Source of the DNA: Paenibacillus xylanexedens
GTDB taxonomy: Bacteria > Bacillota > Bacilli > Paenibacillales > Paenibacillaceae
Direction: 5' to 3'
Length of the DNA: 64,000 bases
Assembly (NCBI RefSeq): GCF_007676705.1
Contig: NZ_VEBF01000007.1
Location: 124,001 to 188,000 of the forward strand
Under the pieces are notes generated by a model. The model saw nothing but the letters and a program-made list of their open reading frames with translations, did no database searches and was not told where the DNA came from. Position 1 is the stretch's first letter, and every line of letters begins with the position of its first letter. This document shows, piece by piece, positions 52,014-61,887 of the stretch. Made by a program: the position numbers and the translations under genes.

Positions 52014-53462
52014 ATGTCATTGAACACCTGGTCCAGACGCTGGCTGTTAACAACACTTGGCCTTCTGATTATTATGATTTTAAGTATCCTCGCACTGTCG
52101 ATGATGCTATTCCAAAATCGAATTTCAGATGAGTCCAATCTGTCTATGAATCAAATTCGCCTCAAGGTCAATCCCACTCTGCTCGCTCTGGAGCAAAATC
52201 ATCAACATCTGGACGAACAAAATATCCATGATGATATACGTTCCAGCGCCAGAGAAAGCGGGGTTCTGCTTACCTATGTGAATTTGGATGGAACAGTAAT
52301 TCTGTCCTCCGTTCCCACCTCTGAAGGAACCCAAGTTAATCTGCGTTCGTCCCTTCATTATGATCTGCATCATGCCGTGCAGACTGCGAATGGTAACGAA
52401 TCGCTTGAAATTGCATTTCCCGTGATGGACGGACCCGTGGGAAGCCAGATCGGCAATGCCATCTTTTCCATCCCCCAAGCTATGGTTACTGTTCAGAAAC
52501 CAATGACTTTTCTTGTGATATGGATTAGCGTATTATTACTCCTGTCACTGGTCCTGAGCTTATTTCTATTTCGGATGAAACGAAAACTGGAGAAGCAGCT
52601 GCTCTCCCCCATCCATCAATTGAAGCTGCATGCGGAATCCATCCTCAAAGGCAATTATGAAGAACAGATCCATTACAACCGGACGGACGAAATGGGCGAC
52701 CTCTACGCCATGTTGGATTTGATGCGCACCGAGATTAAACATATGAACGAGATACGCATCCAGCAGGAACAAGCACAAAAGGAACTCATCACCAATATAT
52801 CTCATGATATTAAGACGCCGATCACCACGATAAAAGCATACATAGAAGCTATTGAGGAAGGGCTATGTAACGATCAAGAAACGCTGATGGAATATATGAG
52901 AGTCATGCGGACCCATACGGATAAAACGGCCCGACTTGTGGAGGACCTGCTGGTTCATGCACTGCAGGAACTCGGGCAAATTTCGGTGGAACCTCGTGAA
53001 ATGTACAGTGGTCCTGTCTTGGAAGCTATGTTGAAGCCTATTGAACATGTTGTTCTCACGAAAGGTCTGGTCTACGACGGACCTCAATCCAACGATATCC
53101 CCAATGTGTTAGTCGCAATCGACCCTACCCGAATTGAACAGGTCATCTCCAATCTTGCCGCCAATGCCCTGAAGCATACATCTCCGGGAGACACGATACG
53201 TATCGTCACGGAACTGGAATCCGGGCACTTGAAAGTGACCATCGCCGATTCGGGTCAGGGAATACGTGTACAGGACATGCCGTTTGTTTTCCAGCGTTAT
53301 TTCAGAGGCCAGGCTATTCAGGCAGACCAACGTGTTCAGGAAGGTACGGGACTGGGACTTTCCATCTGCCAAAGCATTATTGAAGCACATGGAGGCCATA
53401 TTTCCTTCACTAGTAAAGAAGGACAAGGCACGACCTTCCGGTTCTACCTTCCCATCTGCTAA
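52014..53462 (+). CDS. Sensor histidine kinase with extracellular sensor
   Basis: A 482-residue kinase from ATG 52014 (TTGGAG eight bases upstream). Membrane helices at about 10-34 and 164-187 enclose a 130-residue sensor, followed by HAMP, the H box NISHDIKTP (His264), N box (ISNLAANALKH), G1 (DSGQGI) and G2 (GTGLGLSI). The large sensor separates it from Bce-type intramembrane kinases even though it sits beside an FtsX-type ABC exporter. Confidence 0.94.
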   Translation: MSLNTWSRRWLLTTLGLLIIMILSILALSMMLFQNRISDESNLSMNQIRLKVNPTLLALEQNHQHLDEQNIHDDIRSSARESGVLLTYVNLDGTVILSSVPTSEGTQVNLRSSLHYDLHHAVQTANGNESLEIAFPVMDGPVGSQIGNAIFSIPQAMVTVQKPMTFLVIWISVLLLLSLVLSLFLFRMKRKLEKQLLSPIHQLKLHAESILKGNYEEQIHYNRTDEMGDLYAMLDLMRTEIKHMNEIRIQQEQAQKELITNISHDIKTPITTIKAYIEAIEEGLCNDQETLMEYMRVMRTHTDKTARLVEDLLVHALQELGQISVEPREMYSGPVLEAMLKPIEHVVLTKGLVYDGPQSNDIPNVLVAIDPTRIEQVISNLAANALKHTSPGDTIRIVTELESGHLKVTIADSGQGIRVQDMPFVFQRYFRGQAIQADQRVQEGTGLGLSICQSIIEAHGGHISFTSKEGQGTTFRFYLPIC

Positions 53463-53485
53463 GCCACACTAGCGTGGCTATTTTA
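53461..53485 (+). terminator. Weak terminator between kinase and ABC genes
   Basis: AGCCAC (53462-53467) pairs with GTGGCT (53474-53479), then ATTTTATC. The stem is short, so partial read-through into the ABC genes is likely. Confidence 0.55.
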
Positions 53486-53609
53486 TCAAATGCCTTTAAC
53501 TTCCGCTTTTACCCCATTTGGCTGTAATACTTTATTCATAATTTGATAAGGCTTCCTCAACATCCCTCCTCTAGAATGAATCCTATACTGCACTCGGGAG
53601 TGATTCGAC

Positions 53610-54368
53610 TTGTCCAAAAAGGTGATTATCCGTGCACAGAATCTGTGCAAGACGTACAACAGCGGAAGTGAGCAGCATCATGCCATCCGTAATGTCGATC
53701 TCGACATCTATGAAGGGGAATTCACGGTCATCATGGGTAACTCTGGCTCTGGCAAATCAACCCTCTTATATCTGCTAAGCGGACTGGATCAGATTACAGC
53801 CGGTGAGGTCTATTTTCGCGACCAACGGATTGACGCTTATAGTGAACGGGAAATGTCCGACTTCCGCACCCGCCGGATCGGTTATATCTATCAAAGTATC
53901 AATCTGGTCCCTGACCTTTCCATCAAAGAGAACATTGCCTTGCCAGGATATATCGCGGGAAACAAAAAGAATGATATCGAATCCAGGGCTGCCCATCTGA
54001 TGAATGCTATGGATATCGAAGGACAGAGCAACCGTCTTCCCTCCCAAACTTCTGGAGGACAGCAGCAACGAGCTGCCATTGCACGAGCTTTGATTAATTC
54101 GCCGGATATCATCTTTGCCGATGAACCGACCGGAAGCCTGAATGTGGAACACGGCACAGCCGTTCTGGATATCCTTACGGACCTTCACCGGAAAGGACAG
54201 TCCGTTGTGATGGTGACGCATGATATCAAGGCCGCCTGTCGGGCAGATCGCCTGATCTACATTTTGGACGGCAAGATTGGCGGAATCCTTGAGTTTGACA
54301 CCTATGACGAACATCAAATTCAAGATCGTGAAGCGATCATCTTCGCTTTGGTTACGGGAAAGGAATAA
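53610..54368 (+). CDS. ABC transporter ATP-binding protein (LolD/MacB type, TTG start)
   Basis: A 252-residue ATPase starting with TTG (GGGAGTG seven bases upstream). Walker A is GNSGSGKS (43-50), the signature SGGQQQRAAIARAL, Walker B IIFADEPTGSLN and the H-loop VTHDIKAA. It belongs to the type VII ABC (MacB/LolD) mechanotransducer ATPases that work with FtsX-type permeases. The permease start lies two bases past its stop. Confidence 0.95.
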   Translation: MSKKVIIRAQNLCKTYNSGSEQHHAIRNVDLDIYEGEFTVIMGNSGSGKSTLLYLLSGLDQITAGEVYFRDQRIDAYSEREMSDFRTRRIGYIYQSINLVPDLSIKENIALPGYIAGNKKNDIESRAAHLMNAMDIEGQSNRLPSQTSGGQQQRAAIARALINSPDIIFADEPTGSLNVEHGTAVLDILTDLHRKGQSVVMVTHDIKAACRADRLIYILDGKIGGILEFDTYDEHQIQDREAIIFALVTGKE

Positions 54369-54370
54369 CG

Positions 54371-56773
54371 ATGGCAGTCATGTTTAAACTTAGCTTGTCG
54401 TATCTGAGCAAGAATAAAACACAAAATGCGTTGATTGCACTGCTCCTGCTACTCTCGACACTTCTTGTATCCACAGCTATCGTCATTCTGGCCAACACGG
54501 GCAATCAGTTTCATGAAATGCATACCCGCACCCATGGGTCTCATCAGATTCTGACGTTTGAGAAAGGGCTGAATGACCCGGAGACTGTGCACGACTGGTG
54601 GGCTTCCCAGGATGACGTCCAGGTATCCCCGTTACTATCGTATCGTACATTGTCAGGCATCATCTTGAATGAAACTCACATCCCTAACATCTACCTGTAC
54701 ATGTTTAATACGCCTCCGCCGCCATGGGGTGTGGATGAACTTATTTTTTCAAGTGGAACACCCAGCACGACTCCCGAGCCGGGCTCCGTCTGGATTCCAA
54801 CGTCCATGGCGAATGCCTATCATATTTCGGTAGGTGATACCATTGGCTTCAAAACCGGCTCAAGCACACTCGAATTGAATGTGTCGGGCATTGTCATCGA
54901 CGTACCGTACGGAGCGCCCTTCTCCAATACTGCACGGGTCTGGATGAATCCTGCTGATTATCAACGTGATTTGGTGGCACTCGCTGGCAACGAGAATCAC
55001 ATGATCGGCATCCATTTCAACGATTACAGTATGAATTCATTGTATTGGGAACGGTACAATCGCGAGACAGGTACTCCGTTTCTGGAATCCAAAATGGAGT
55101 TCGAAGCGATTTCCTCTTTTTATCTGATTATTAACCAGGTTATTGGCTTCATTATGATCTTCATGGGTGTTGTCATGCTATCCATCGCCTTAATGACTAT
55201 CGGGTTTACAATTTCGGATGCCATCTTGGCCAATTACAGAACGATAGGTGTTCTCAAGTCACTTGGGCTAACTTCCCGAAGAACGATAGGCACCTATGTC
55301 ATTCAATATGCGATGCTATCCATCGCTTCCATTATCCCCGGGATTGCACTTAGCGTATGGATCTCCAAGTGGATCATTAATATATCCGTGTCCTCTCTTC
55401 GAGTGGATCATCAGAACATTCCAGCCCACGGATTGGACGCTGCCGTAATGGCTGGTGCGCTTCTATTTGCTATAGTGATTCTGTTCGTTGTTTTATATGC
55501 CAAAAAGGCACGCAGCATACAGCCTGTGCAGGCCATTCGTTATGGTATGTCCGAGACAGATAATAGCCGGATGGCGGGCAAAATGAATTCGCCCTGGGCA
55601 CAATGGATCGGGTTCACACGACTGCCTGTGACTATGGCCCTTGGACTTCGACATGTGTTCAAAAACACCAAAAGTTCTATTCTAACCCTCCTGCTGACCA
55701 CGATGGCGTCCTCTGTATTGGTCCTAGGTTATGTTCTGCTGACAAGCATAACCGGAATCTATCAGACTGCAGCTCATTGGGGTTATGACAATGCCAACAT
55801 CGCAGCAGTCGTGGTGAACAAAAGCACCTTCCCCAAGGCTGAGCTGAAGCACGTGTTAGAACAGGATTCAAGGATCAGCAATGTGGGCTGGCAAGGGAAC
55901 ACAACGGGTGTCATTAGCCCAGAATCTTCAGCCACCAAACAGAGCCAATCCATCAGTCTTAATTTGAGTGTACTGGACGGAAAATATCAGGAACTTGGGT
56001 TCAAAACATTGAGAGGCGATAACCCTCGCCATGCGAATGAAATTGCCATTGGTGTAAGTATAGCCCAAACATCCAATAAGGATCTTGGTGATCTCATCGA
56101 CATCTATATTGAAGGAGAAAAGAGGACATTCCTCATCACAGGAATCTATCAGGCGATCGCCAACATGTCTGTTTCAGGCCGAATCACGATCGATGCCATG
56201 AGAAGTGTGAACCCGGCTTATGGTGAATTCGATGCCATTTTCATCAACGTGAAGGATATTACACAGGCCGATCTGGTTGCCGGGGAATTGAACGAACAAT
56301 TTAAAGATTTTGCATCCGTAGTTACCCAGAAGACATTGCTTGATTCGGTCTATGCGGAAGCTGCTAATATCCTGATCTATCCGATGAGCCTGATTGGATT
56401 GCTATTCATCGCTGTGACGTTCATCATTATTTTCAGCACCTGTCGGATCAATATCCGCAAAGAGAGCAGAAACTACGGAATATACAAATCACTGGGGATG
56501 ACATCCCGTCAAATCCGATTCTCGGTCACGATGGGAATGATCATGCTGTCCTCCATGGGAGCGATACTGGGTATGATCGTCGGCATATATATACTGCCTC
56601 TTCTACTTGAACTGGTCCTTTCCGGTTATGGTATCGTAGAGCTTCCACTGATCCTGAATTGGGGTGGAATGATACTGTTCGCCTGTCTAAGTATCATTGC
56701 AGCGGGTCTTGGTTCATGGTTCTCTTCGCGAATTATTCGTGAGGCATCGCCACGTATGTTGGTTATCGAATAA
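54371..56773 (+). CDS. FtsX-type ABC transporter permease
   Basis: An 800-residue permease with N-terminal helix (about 20-40), a MacB-like periplasmic-type domain, three helices, then a second such half: two FtsX domains (about 255-395 and 660-790). AAGGA precedes the ATG. This family moves peptides or lipids from the outer leaflet or drives envelope enzymes; with the two-component pair upstream, antimicrobial peptide defence is plausible but unproven. Confidence 0.92.
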   Translation: MAVMFKLSLSYLSKNKTQNALIALLLLLSTLLVSTAIVILANTGNQFHEMHTRTHGSHQILTFEKGLNDPETVHDWWASQDDVQVSPLLSYRTLSGIILNETHIPNIYLYMFNTPPPPWGVDELIFSSGTPSTTPEPGSVWIPTSMANAYHISVGDTIGFKTGSSTLELNVSGIVIDVPYGAPFSNTARVWMNPADYQRDLVALAGNENHMIGIHFNDYSMNSLYWERYNRETGTPFLESKMEFEAISSFYLIINQVIGFIMIFMGVVMLSIALMTIGFTISDAILANYRTIGVLKSLGLTSRRTIGTYVIQYAMLSIASIIPGIALSVWISKWIINISVSSLRVDHQNIPAHGLDAAVMAGALLFAIVILFVVLYAKKARSIQPVQAIRYGMSETDNSRMAGKMNSPWAQWIGFTRLPVTMALGLRHVFKNTKSSILTLLLTTMASSVLVLGYVLLTSITGIYQTAAHWGYDNANIAAVVVNKSTFPKAELKHVLEQDSRISNVGWQGNTTGVISPESSATKQSQSISLNLSVLDGKYQELGFKTLRGDNPRHANEIAIGVSIAQTSNKDLGDLIDIYIEGEKRTFLITGIYQAIANMSVSGRITIDAMRSVNPAYGEFDAIFINVKDITQADLVAGELNEQFKDFASVVTQKTLLDSVYAEAANILIYPMSLIGLLFIAVTFIIIFSTCRINIRKESRNYGIYKSLGMTSRQIRFSVTMGMIMLSSMGAILGMIVGIYILPLLLELVLSGYGIVELPLILNWGGMILFACLSIIAAGLGSWFSSRIIREASPRMLVIE

Positions 56774-56796
56774 GGTAGTCAGGATTCTACAACGCA

Positions 56797-56843
56797 ATAA
56801 ACAGCCCTTCCATGCCTTTATAAAAGGTGGAAGGGCTGTTTAT
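56797..56843. terminator. Bidirectional terminator between ABC permease and mmuM
   Basis: A 16-base perfect stem (56797-56812 with 56828-56843) with an additional CCTTT/AAAGG inner pair. It lies 24 bases past the permease stop and 16 past the mmuM stop. T runs are short (TTTAT) on both strands. Confidence 0.75.
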
Positions 56844-56858
56844 GATATATGTGATCTG

Positions 56859-57899
56859 CTATCGCCACTTCTTGGCAAGTTCACCAATCTGATGTGGCGT
56901 AGTACGGCAACAGCCGCCAATAATTTTCGCACCCGCAGCAACCCACTGTTCCGAAGCATCACTCATACTGCCACACGTTCCCTGTCCACTCCACGTCTTC
57001 GTTGCTGCATCGTATACTTCTCCCGAGTTCGGGTAGACAATGACGGGTTTGGCGCTGGCACGACTCAGAATACCTACGGCTTCCGTCACGACTTCCATCG
57101 GAGCACAGTTCAGGCCAATCGCAGCAATCTGTGGCTCGGAACCAAACAATTGTGCGCACGTCTCAATCGGCGTACCTTCACTGATTGTCATTCCATCTTT
57201 TAAGGAGAAAGATAGCCAGGCATATGCATGAGGGAACTCCTTCAGCAAATCAACCAGCACCTGTGCTTCCTGCAAGGATGGAATGGTCTCCAATGCCAGA
57301 ATATCAGCTCCCGCTTCAAGCAAGGCTGCTATACGTGGACGATGGAACTCAGCCAATGTCTCATCTGTGACGCCGTAATGACCAATGTACTCCGATCCAT
57401 CAGCAAGGTATGCACCGTAGGGTCCAACAGAAGCAGCAACGAGCGGTCGTGGCCGAACCAAGGGACCTTTCTCTGGGACAACAGACATTTGTTTTTTTGT
57501 ATCCATTAAGGAAGAATTGCCCTCAGGGGTGACTTCCGTGTTCTCTAACACGCTGTTTTGCACTTCCGCCCATACGTCATCTCTCGCCTGTGCAGCCAGT
57601 TCCACCGTCTTGCGGATCAGATCCAACGCTGCCTGCTCTCCGATTCCTCTCTTGCTGAAGCCATCCACTGTCGCCTGATAACTGGATGTAATCGCGCAGT
57701 CAGCTCCTGCCCGAAAATAATCCGCATGAACCTGAACGATAACATCCGGATTCTCAATTAATACACGAGCAGACCAGAGCGGATCGTCCAGATCACATCC
57801 ATGCTGTTCAAGTTCGGTTGCCAGCGCTCCATCCAGAATCATGACCGGATGTTCACGCAGGATCTGTTCTATGGGGTTAGTCTGTTGTGCTTGCGTCAT
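56859..57899 (-). CDS. mmuM: Homocysteine S-methyltransferase
   Basis: A 346-residue zinc methyltransferase that makes methionine from homocysteine with S-methylmethionine (or SAM) as donor. Landmarks: MILDGALATELEQHGCDL at the start, Zn-binding Cys in IGLNCAP and the pair in GGCCRTTP. A segment of about 35 residues (around 114-148: ENTEVTPEGNSSL through VPEKGPL) looks like an insertion before the PLVAASVGPYGAYL strand. The gene overlaps the permease by 23 bases and is controlled by the SAM-I riboswitch. Confidence 0.94.
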   Translation of the reverse strand: MTQAQQTNPIEQILREHPVMILDGALATELEQHGCDLDDPLWSARVLIENPDVIVQVHADYFRAGADCAITSSYQATVDGFSKRGIGEQAALDLIRKTVELAAQARDDVWAEVQNSVLENTEVTPEGNSSLMDTKKQMSVVPEKGPLVRPRPLVAASVGPYGAYLADGSEYIGHYGVTDETLAEFHRPRIAALLEAGADILALETIPSLQEAQVLVDLLKEFPHAYAWLSFSLKDGMTISEGTPIETCAQLFGSEPQIAAIGLNCAPMEVVTEAVGILSRASAKPVIVYPNSGEVYDAATKTWSGQGTCGSMSDASEQWVAAGAKIIGGCCRTTPHQIGELAKKWR

Positions 57900-59289
57900 G
57901 TACTTGTCCTCTTTTCTTATTCACACGTTCTGTCAGATAATAAGCTGCGTAACACACTGCGATAAACGGAACCCCACAATACAGCGCAATTCGCTGCGTA
58001 GGATCAAAAGCAATACCTATGCATGAAGCCAGGCATAATATAAATGAGATAATCGGTACCGCCGGGTATAGTGGAGTACGGTACACCAGATCTTTAACCG
58101 CATGGCCTTCCCGGATATATTGTCTGCGGAACATGTATTGGGAGGCACTGATACTCATCCATACCGCAACGACAGCCAGACCTGAAATGGAAACCAGTGT
58201 AATATACACGGTACCTGGCGCAATGATGCTAGACAGCAGGGCCAGCGCACCACCAACCATACTGATCAGAAGTGCATTCAATGGCACCCCGCGTTTAGTC
58301 AATTTGGCAAACCACGGAGAGATCGTTTTTTTATCAGCCAGAGACCAGAGCATCCGTGACGAAGCATACAGGCCTGAATTGGCAGCAGAGAGAATCGCCG
58401 TCAGAATAACAAAGTTCATAATGTCTGCTGCATACGGTACACCCACCCGCTCCATTACCGCTACAAATGGACTTTGCAGTACACTGGCATCCGACATCGG
58501 TAGCAAAGCAGACAAGATAACAATCGTTCCGATGAAGAAAATAACCAAACGCCACAGTGTCGTATGAATGGCTTTGGGTATCGTCTTCTCCGGGTTCTCT
58601 GTCTCCCCGGCAGCAATGCCGATTAACTCGGTGCCTGAGAATGCAAAGTTTACAGCAAGCATGGTCATCAATATCGCTGTAGCCCCATGGGGAAACCACC
58701 CGGATGCTGTAATATTCGATAGAAACGGCGCTGGTTCAGCATCCGCCATCGGAAAGAACCCGAACATGGCTGCGCCACCGATAATAATAAAGACTACGAT
58801 AGTCACTACTTTCACAGATGAGAACCAGAACTCGGATTCAGCGAAAAATTTCACCGTTAATGCATTGAACAGAAAGATCATCAGTGCAAACAGTGCACTC
58901 CATATCCATACGTTGACCGATGGGAACCAGCGCTGCATCAGCAATCCAGCGGCTGTGAATTCGGAACCCAGTGCAACGGTCCAGGTTAACCAGTACAACC
59001 AAGCCACCGTGTAGCCCGTTGCTGGTCCGATATATTTGGCAGCATAGCTATGAAATGCTCCCGTCTCTGGCATGTGAACCGAGAGTTCACCAAGACAGAG
59101 CATCACCAGATATACGACGATCGCTCCGATCAGATAAGACAGAATGGTCCCAAGTGGTCCAGCCTGCTGAATCGTGTAACCCGAGCTTAGGAATAATCCT
59201 GTTCCAATCACTCCACCAAGAGAGAGCATGATCACATGCCGTGCCTGCATTTTCCGCTGAAAATGCCCTTTGTCGTTGTTGTTCTCCAT
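57877..59289 (-). CDS. mmuP: S-methylmethionine permease
   Basis: A 470-residue amino acid permease of the APC/AAT family with twelve helices. The N-terminal region RHVIMLSLGGVIGTGLFLSSG and the PETGAFHSYAAKYIGP loop are those of the MmuP/YbgF-LysP group. Its coupling with a homocysteine methyltransferase and a SAM-I riboswitch makes S-methylmethionine the best substrate. AGGGGAG precedes the ATG. Confidence 0.9.
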   Translation of the reverse strand: MENNNDKGHFQRKMQARHVIMLSLGGVIGTGLFLSSGYTIQQAGPLGTILSYLIGAIVVYLVMLCLGELSVHMPETGAFHSYAAKYIGPATGYTVAWLYWLTWTVALGSEFTAAGLLMQRWFPSVNVWIWSALFALMIFLFNALTVKFFAESEFWFSSVKVVTIVVFIIIGGAAMFGFFPMADAEPAPFLSNITASGWFPHGATAILMTMLAVNFAFSGTELIGIAAGETENPEKTIPKAIHTTLWRLVIFFIGTIVILSALLPMSDASVLQSPFVAVMERVGVPYAADIMNFVILTAILSAANSGLYASSRMLWSLADKKTISPWFAKLTKRGVPLNALLISMVGGALALLSSIIAPGTVYITLVSISGLAVVAVWMSISASQYMFRRQYIREGHAVKDLVYRTPLYPAVPIISFILCLASCIGIAFDPTQRIALYCGVPFIAVCYAAYYLTERVNKKRGQVHDASTTD

Positions 59290-59319
59290 ACCTGCTGCTC
59301 CCCTACTTCTTCATCCAGA

Positions 59320-59482
59320 AAAAACAAAAAAGACCCACTCTGCCTAAAGAGTGCGCCGTTACTGACAAATAAAAACAAACGCTCCTATCTATCAGGCTTT
59401 CACCCGCTGGAATTAGCACAGTATCCTTCAGATCTGTTGCTGAGGCTTCTAAGGGCCAGTCCCTCCACCTCTCTGGATAAGA
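59320..59482 (-). promoter_or_regulatory. SAM-I (S-box) riboswitch with terminator controlling mmuPM
   Basis: On the minus strand the S-box order is complete: CTTATCCAGAGAGG, GGAGGGACTGGCCC, GAAGCCTCAGCAAC, GTGCTAATTCCAGC, GGGTGAAAGCCTGATAG. The aptamer spans about 59381-59482. The expression platform follows as a terminator stem with CACTCT/AGAGTG and a TTTTTT run at 59325-59356. With SAM bound it ends transcription and lowers S-methylmethionine uptake. It lies 30 bases upstream of the mmuP start. Confidence 0.95.
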
Positions 59483-59497
59483 AAATGATTTTTTATA

Positions 59498-59526
59498 AAT
59501 ATAGCGATCTATCATGAATGTGTCAA
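59498..59526 (-). promoter_or_regulatory. SigmaA promoter of the SAM riboswitch-mmuPM operon
   Basis: A perfect TTGACA (59521-59526) and TATATT (59498-59503) are separated by exactly 17 bases, just before the riboswitch. Confidence 0.85.
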
Positions 59527-59553
59527 CATTTAAATAATAAATGGCACACCTCG

Positions 59554-60756
59554 CTATTCGGTAGAAGACCCCGGATTGGTGATGGTGGTCTTTACCTCAT
59601 ACGTGATTGGCACAGTGCTAAAAATGTTGTCCCAATCATCTTTGACTTTCTTCCATGTTTTGGGTTCTTTAATACGCAAGCTGTCCCGAAAATCCGCAAC
59701 ATCCACTTTGTAGGTATGCTGCAGCTTGTATAACACCTGGCGAATCTGTTGTTCGGCCAGTTCTGAGAATTCATTTTCTAGTTCTCTAAGATAATCCCCT
59801 TTTTCCTCTCTTTCGGGAGAAATCCAATCTTCCATCAACCAGCCTTCGGAATCGACCTTTACATGGAATGAAATGTCATTACCAACCACCTTGGGAATTA
59901 CTTTTGTTTTCTTCTTCTTCATTTCGTATACAACGGTGAATCCCGCTTTGTTGTAAGTCTTCAAAACGCCTCCTTTTTCTTTAGGCTTGATCCACGATAA
60001 ACCTTCCAGATCCGTTTGACTCAGTTCTCCAATAAACTTAGTTGTTTTCCCATCGAATATGCTGCCTCCGGAGAATTTGTCCTCTCCATTGGAGTACAGT
60101 ACATTCTGGAGCAAGAAACTGGAACCGGATTGCATTTGGGCATCTAATTTGGAGAGCAAAACAGGGTCCAGGATTTTGTTGGACAAGTACGAATTACTGG
60201 TAATACCTGTTAGATAAAATGCTGGAATCCGGGAGGGATCATCTGAAGTCAGGACATCCACGGCACGATGATGACTTATCAGTACCAGACAATTTGGACG
60301 AATATCGTTATCCCGAAGTACAAAGTCCAGTAGCTGGACCAGACTATACTTTTTGGCAATATCCTTGGAGACAACGATAACCTTCAGATGATGTCCGATA
60401 AGTGGACGATCTCGCCTTAGTGCAAACTGACGAAAGATTTGCAGCAAGGAATCTCCAGTAAGCTGTTCATTGGAGTAGGAAGTCTTTCCAGAAGCAGGTG
60501 AACCGGATTGTCCGCTCTGTTTACTGTTGGAACTGCCCGGAGCAATCTGCACCGTAGCAGTTAAATAATTATTCTTTGGATACGTTCCTCCCTGAGCAGC
60601 GATGTCCTTCTCAAATTCTGTTTCTTTAGCGATATCGATCCCGAGACCAACATAGACACTTAGTTCCTCGATCTCCCTACTGCTCCAGCATCCGGATATT
60701 ACCAGAAGGACGGACAAAGCAAAGGCTACACGTAAAAGCATAAAAAAACGAATCAT
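59554..60756 (-). CDS. gerAC: Ger(x)C-type spore germination lipoprotein
   Basis: A 400-residue lipoprotein of the germinant receptor C subunit: signal peptide with lipobox VISGCWSS (C23), then the Ger(x)C domain (CWSSREIEELSVYVGLGID, GHHLKVIVVSKDIAKKY, FYLTGITSNSYLSNKI). Some 35 residues rich in Ser and Gly (SSNSKQSGQSGSPAS) form a loop after residue 70. It is the last gene of the operon and overlaps the B subunit gene by four bases. The downstream mmuPM promoter begins 28 bases past its stop. Confidence 0.93.
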   Translation of the reverse strand: MIRFFMLLRVAFALSVLLVISGCWSSREIEELSVYVGLGIDIAKETEFEKDIAAQGGTYPKNNYLTATVQIAPGSSNSKQSGQSGSPASGKTSYSNEQLTGDSLLQIFRQFALRRDRPLIGHHLKVIVVSKDIAKKYSLVQLLDFVLRDNDIRPNCLVLISHHRAVDVLTSDDPSRIPAFYLTGITSNSYLSNKILDPVLLSKLDAQMQSGSSFLLQNVLYSNGEDKFSGGSIFDGKTTKFIGELSQTDLEGLSWIKPKEKGGVLKTYNKAGFTVVYEMKKKKTKVIPKVVGNDISFHVKVDSEGWLMEDWISPEREEKGDYLRELENEFSELAEQQIRQVLYKLQHTYKVDVADFRDSLRIKEPKTWKKVKDDWDNIFSTVPITYEVKTTITNPGSSTE

Positions 60757-61868
60757 GCATGTTTGCCTCCCTTTTTGCGTATCAGACTTATTATCAGCAG
60801 CAACAGAGGTAAAGTGGCAAATAAAAGCACGGATGAGTTGCCCAACATATCACCAAGTTTGAAGGTTTCGTCCACAGTTTTCGGCATCAATGCCGTTAGA
60901 TATATCAACGGCAGAAGGGCGTACATAATGACCTTGATCTTCTTCGTACGAAACAAATCCCGAATACCTACCGAAGCACAATAGTGTGTGATCGTGAAGC
61001 TGGAGAAGATCTGCATAATCCAGATGACCAATAGCAAGGATTCGAAACGCTCAAAGATCAAACCTTGAATCTCGAAGCTTCTAACCAGATCGAGCGTGGG
61101 CCAAGTACGTGTTTTGATGCCGTCGAGTGACAGACTGCCTACAACCATCACTACAGTAATCAGATAAATCATAGTCGATATGATGATGCCCCAGCTCATG
61201 GCTACATTGCTCTTTTTGGGGTTTTTCATATAAGCAGTCATGACAAACATGACTTCGTACCCCGTGTAAGCCAGCAGCGAAGGTTTCAAACCTTTGAGGA
61301 CTGGCATGATACCCTCTCCGAGTACGGGTCTCAGATTGCCGATCTCAAATAACTGATTACTAAGCAAAATTTCAATCACAAATATAATCAGTGTAATCGG
61401 CAAAATGATCTCAAATACACGCACAATGACGGCGAGTCCGCCTGAGATCAAATATATGCCAATCCACATAAAGACCATCACGATGGCCCATGTTGGTGTA
61501 CGTTCAAGCAAATACGTGCCTGTCACTTCAGCCATAACCCTGATTTCGAAAGCGGCGATCACCATAAAATACACAATCATGGCGAATCCCAATATGTAAG
61601 CAATCCAGCTCCCCGTAATCTCACGGGTGAACTGGAACACTGTTTTCTCCGGAAATCTGCGACACAGGGTAACCAGAATAATTCCGACACCCGTGATAAT
61701 CAGTCCAGACAAAATGATGGAGATCCAGACATCCGGTGTTCCGACAGCTTTACTCGTCGTTCGGGGGAGGGTCAGGATCCCCGCGCCAAGCATGTAATTA
61801 ACTATAATTACGACGGCCTGCCTTGTGCTGATACTTCCTTCAGAACCGTTCACTTCATCCCACCTCAT
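60753..61868 (-). CDS. gerAB: Spore germination permease-like B subunit
   Basis: A 371-residue APC-fold membrane protein (endospore germination permease): ISTRQAVVIIVNYMLGAGILTLPRTTSKAVGTPDVW at the N-terminus with the unwound-helix GAGI motif, about ten helices, and a basic C-terminus (IRKKGGKHA). It is the ligand-recognition subunit of the germinant receptor in the spore inner membrane. It starts 19 bases after the A subunit gene. Confidence 0.93.
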   Translation of the reverse strand: MRWDEVNGSEGSISTRQAVVIIVNYMLGAGILTLPRTTSKAVGTPDVWISIILSGLIITGVGIILVTLCRRFPEKTVFQFTREITGSWIAYILGFAMIVYFMVIAAFEIRVMAEVTGTYLLERTPTWAIVMVFMWIGIYLISGGLAVIVRVFEIILPITLIIFVIEILLSNQLFEIGNLRPVLGEGIMPVLKGLKPSLLAYTGYEVMFVMTAYMKNPKKSNVAMSWGIIISTMIYLITVVMVVGSLSLDGIKTRTWPTLDLVRSFEIQGLIFERFESLLLVIWIMQIFSSFTITHYCASVGIRDLFRTKKIKVIMYALLPLIYLTALMPKTVDETFKLGDMLGNSSVLLFATLPLLLLIISLIRKKGGKHA

Positions 61869-61887
61869 ACCTCGTGATTTGCTTGAT

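Noticed and set aside
51292..56773. Bce-type bacitracin resistance module
   Set aside because: The kinase has a full extracellular sensor, and the 800-residue permease has two MacB-like halves rather than the Bce arrangement of ten helices with one large loop.
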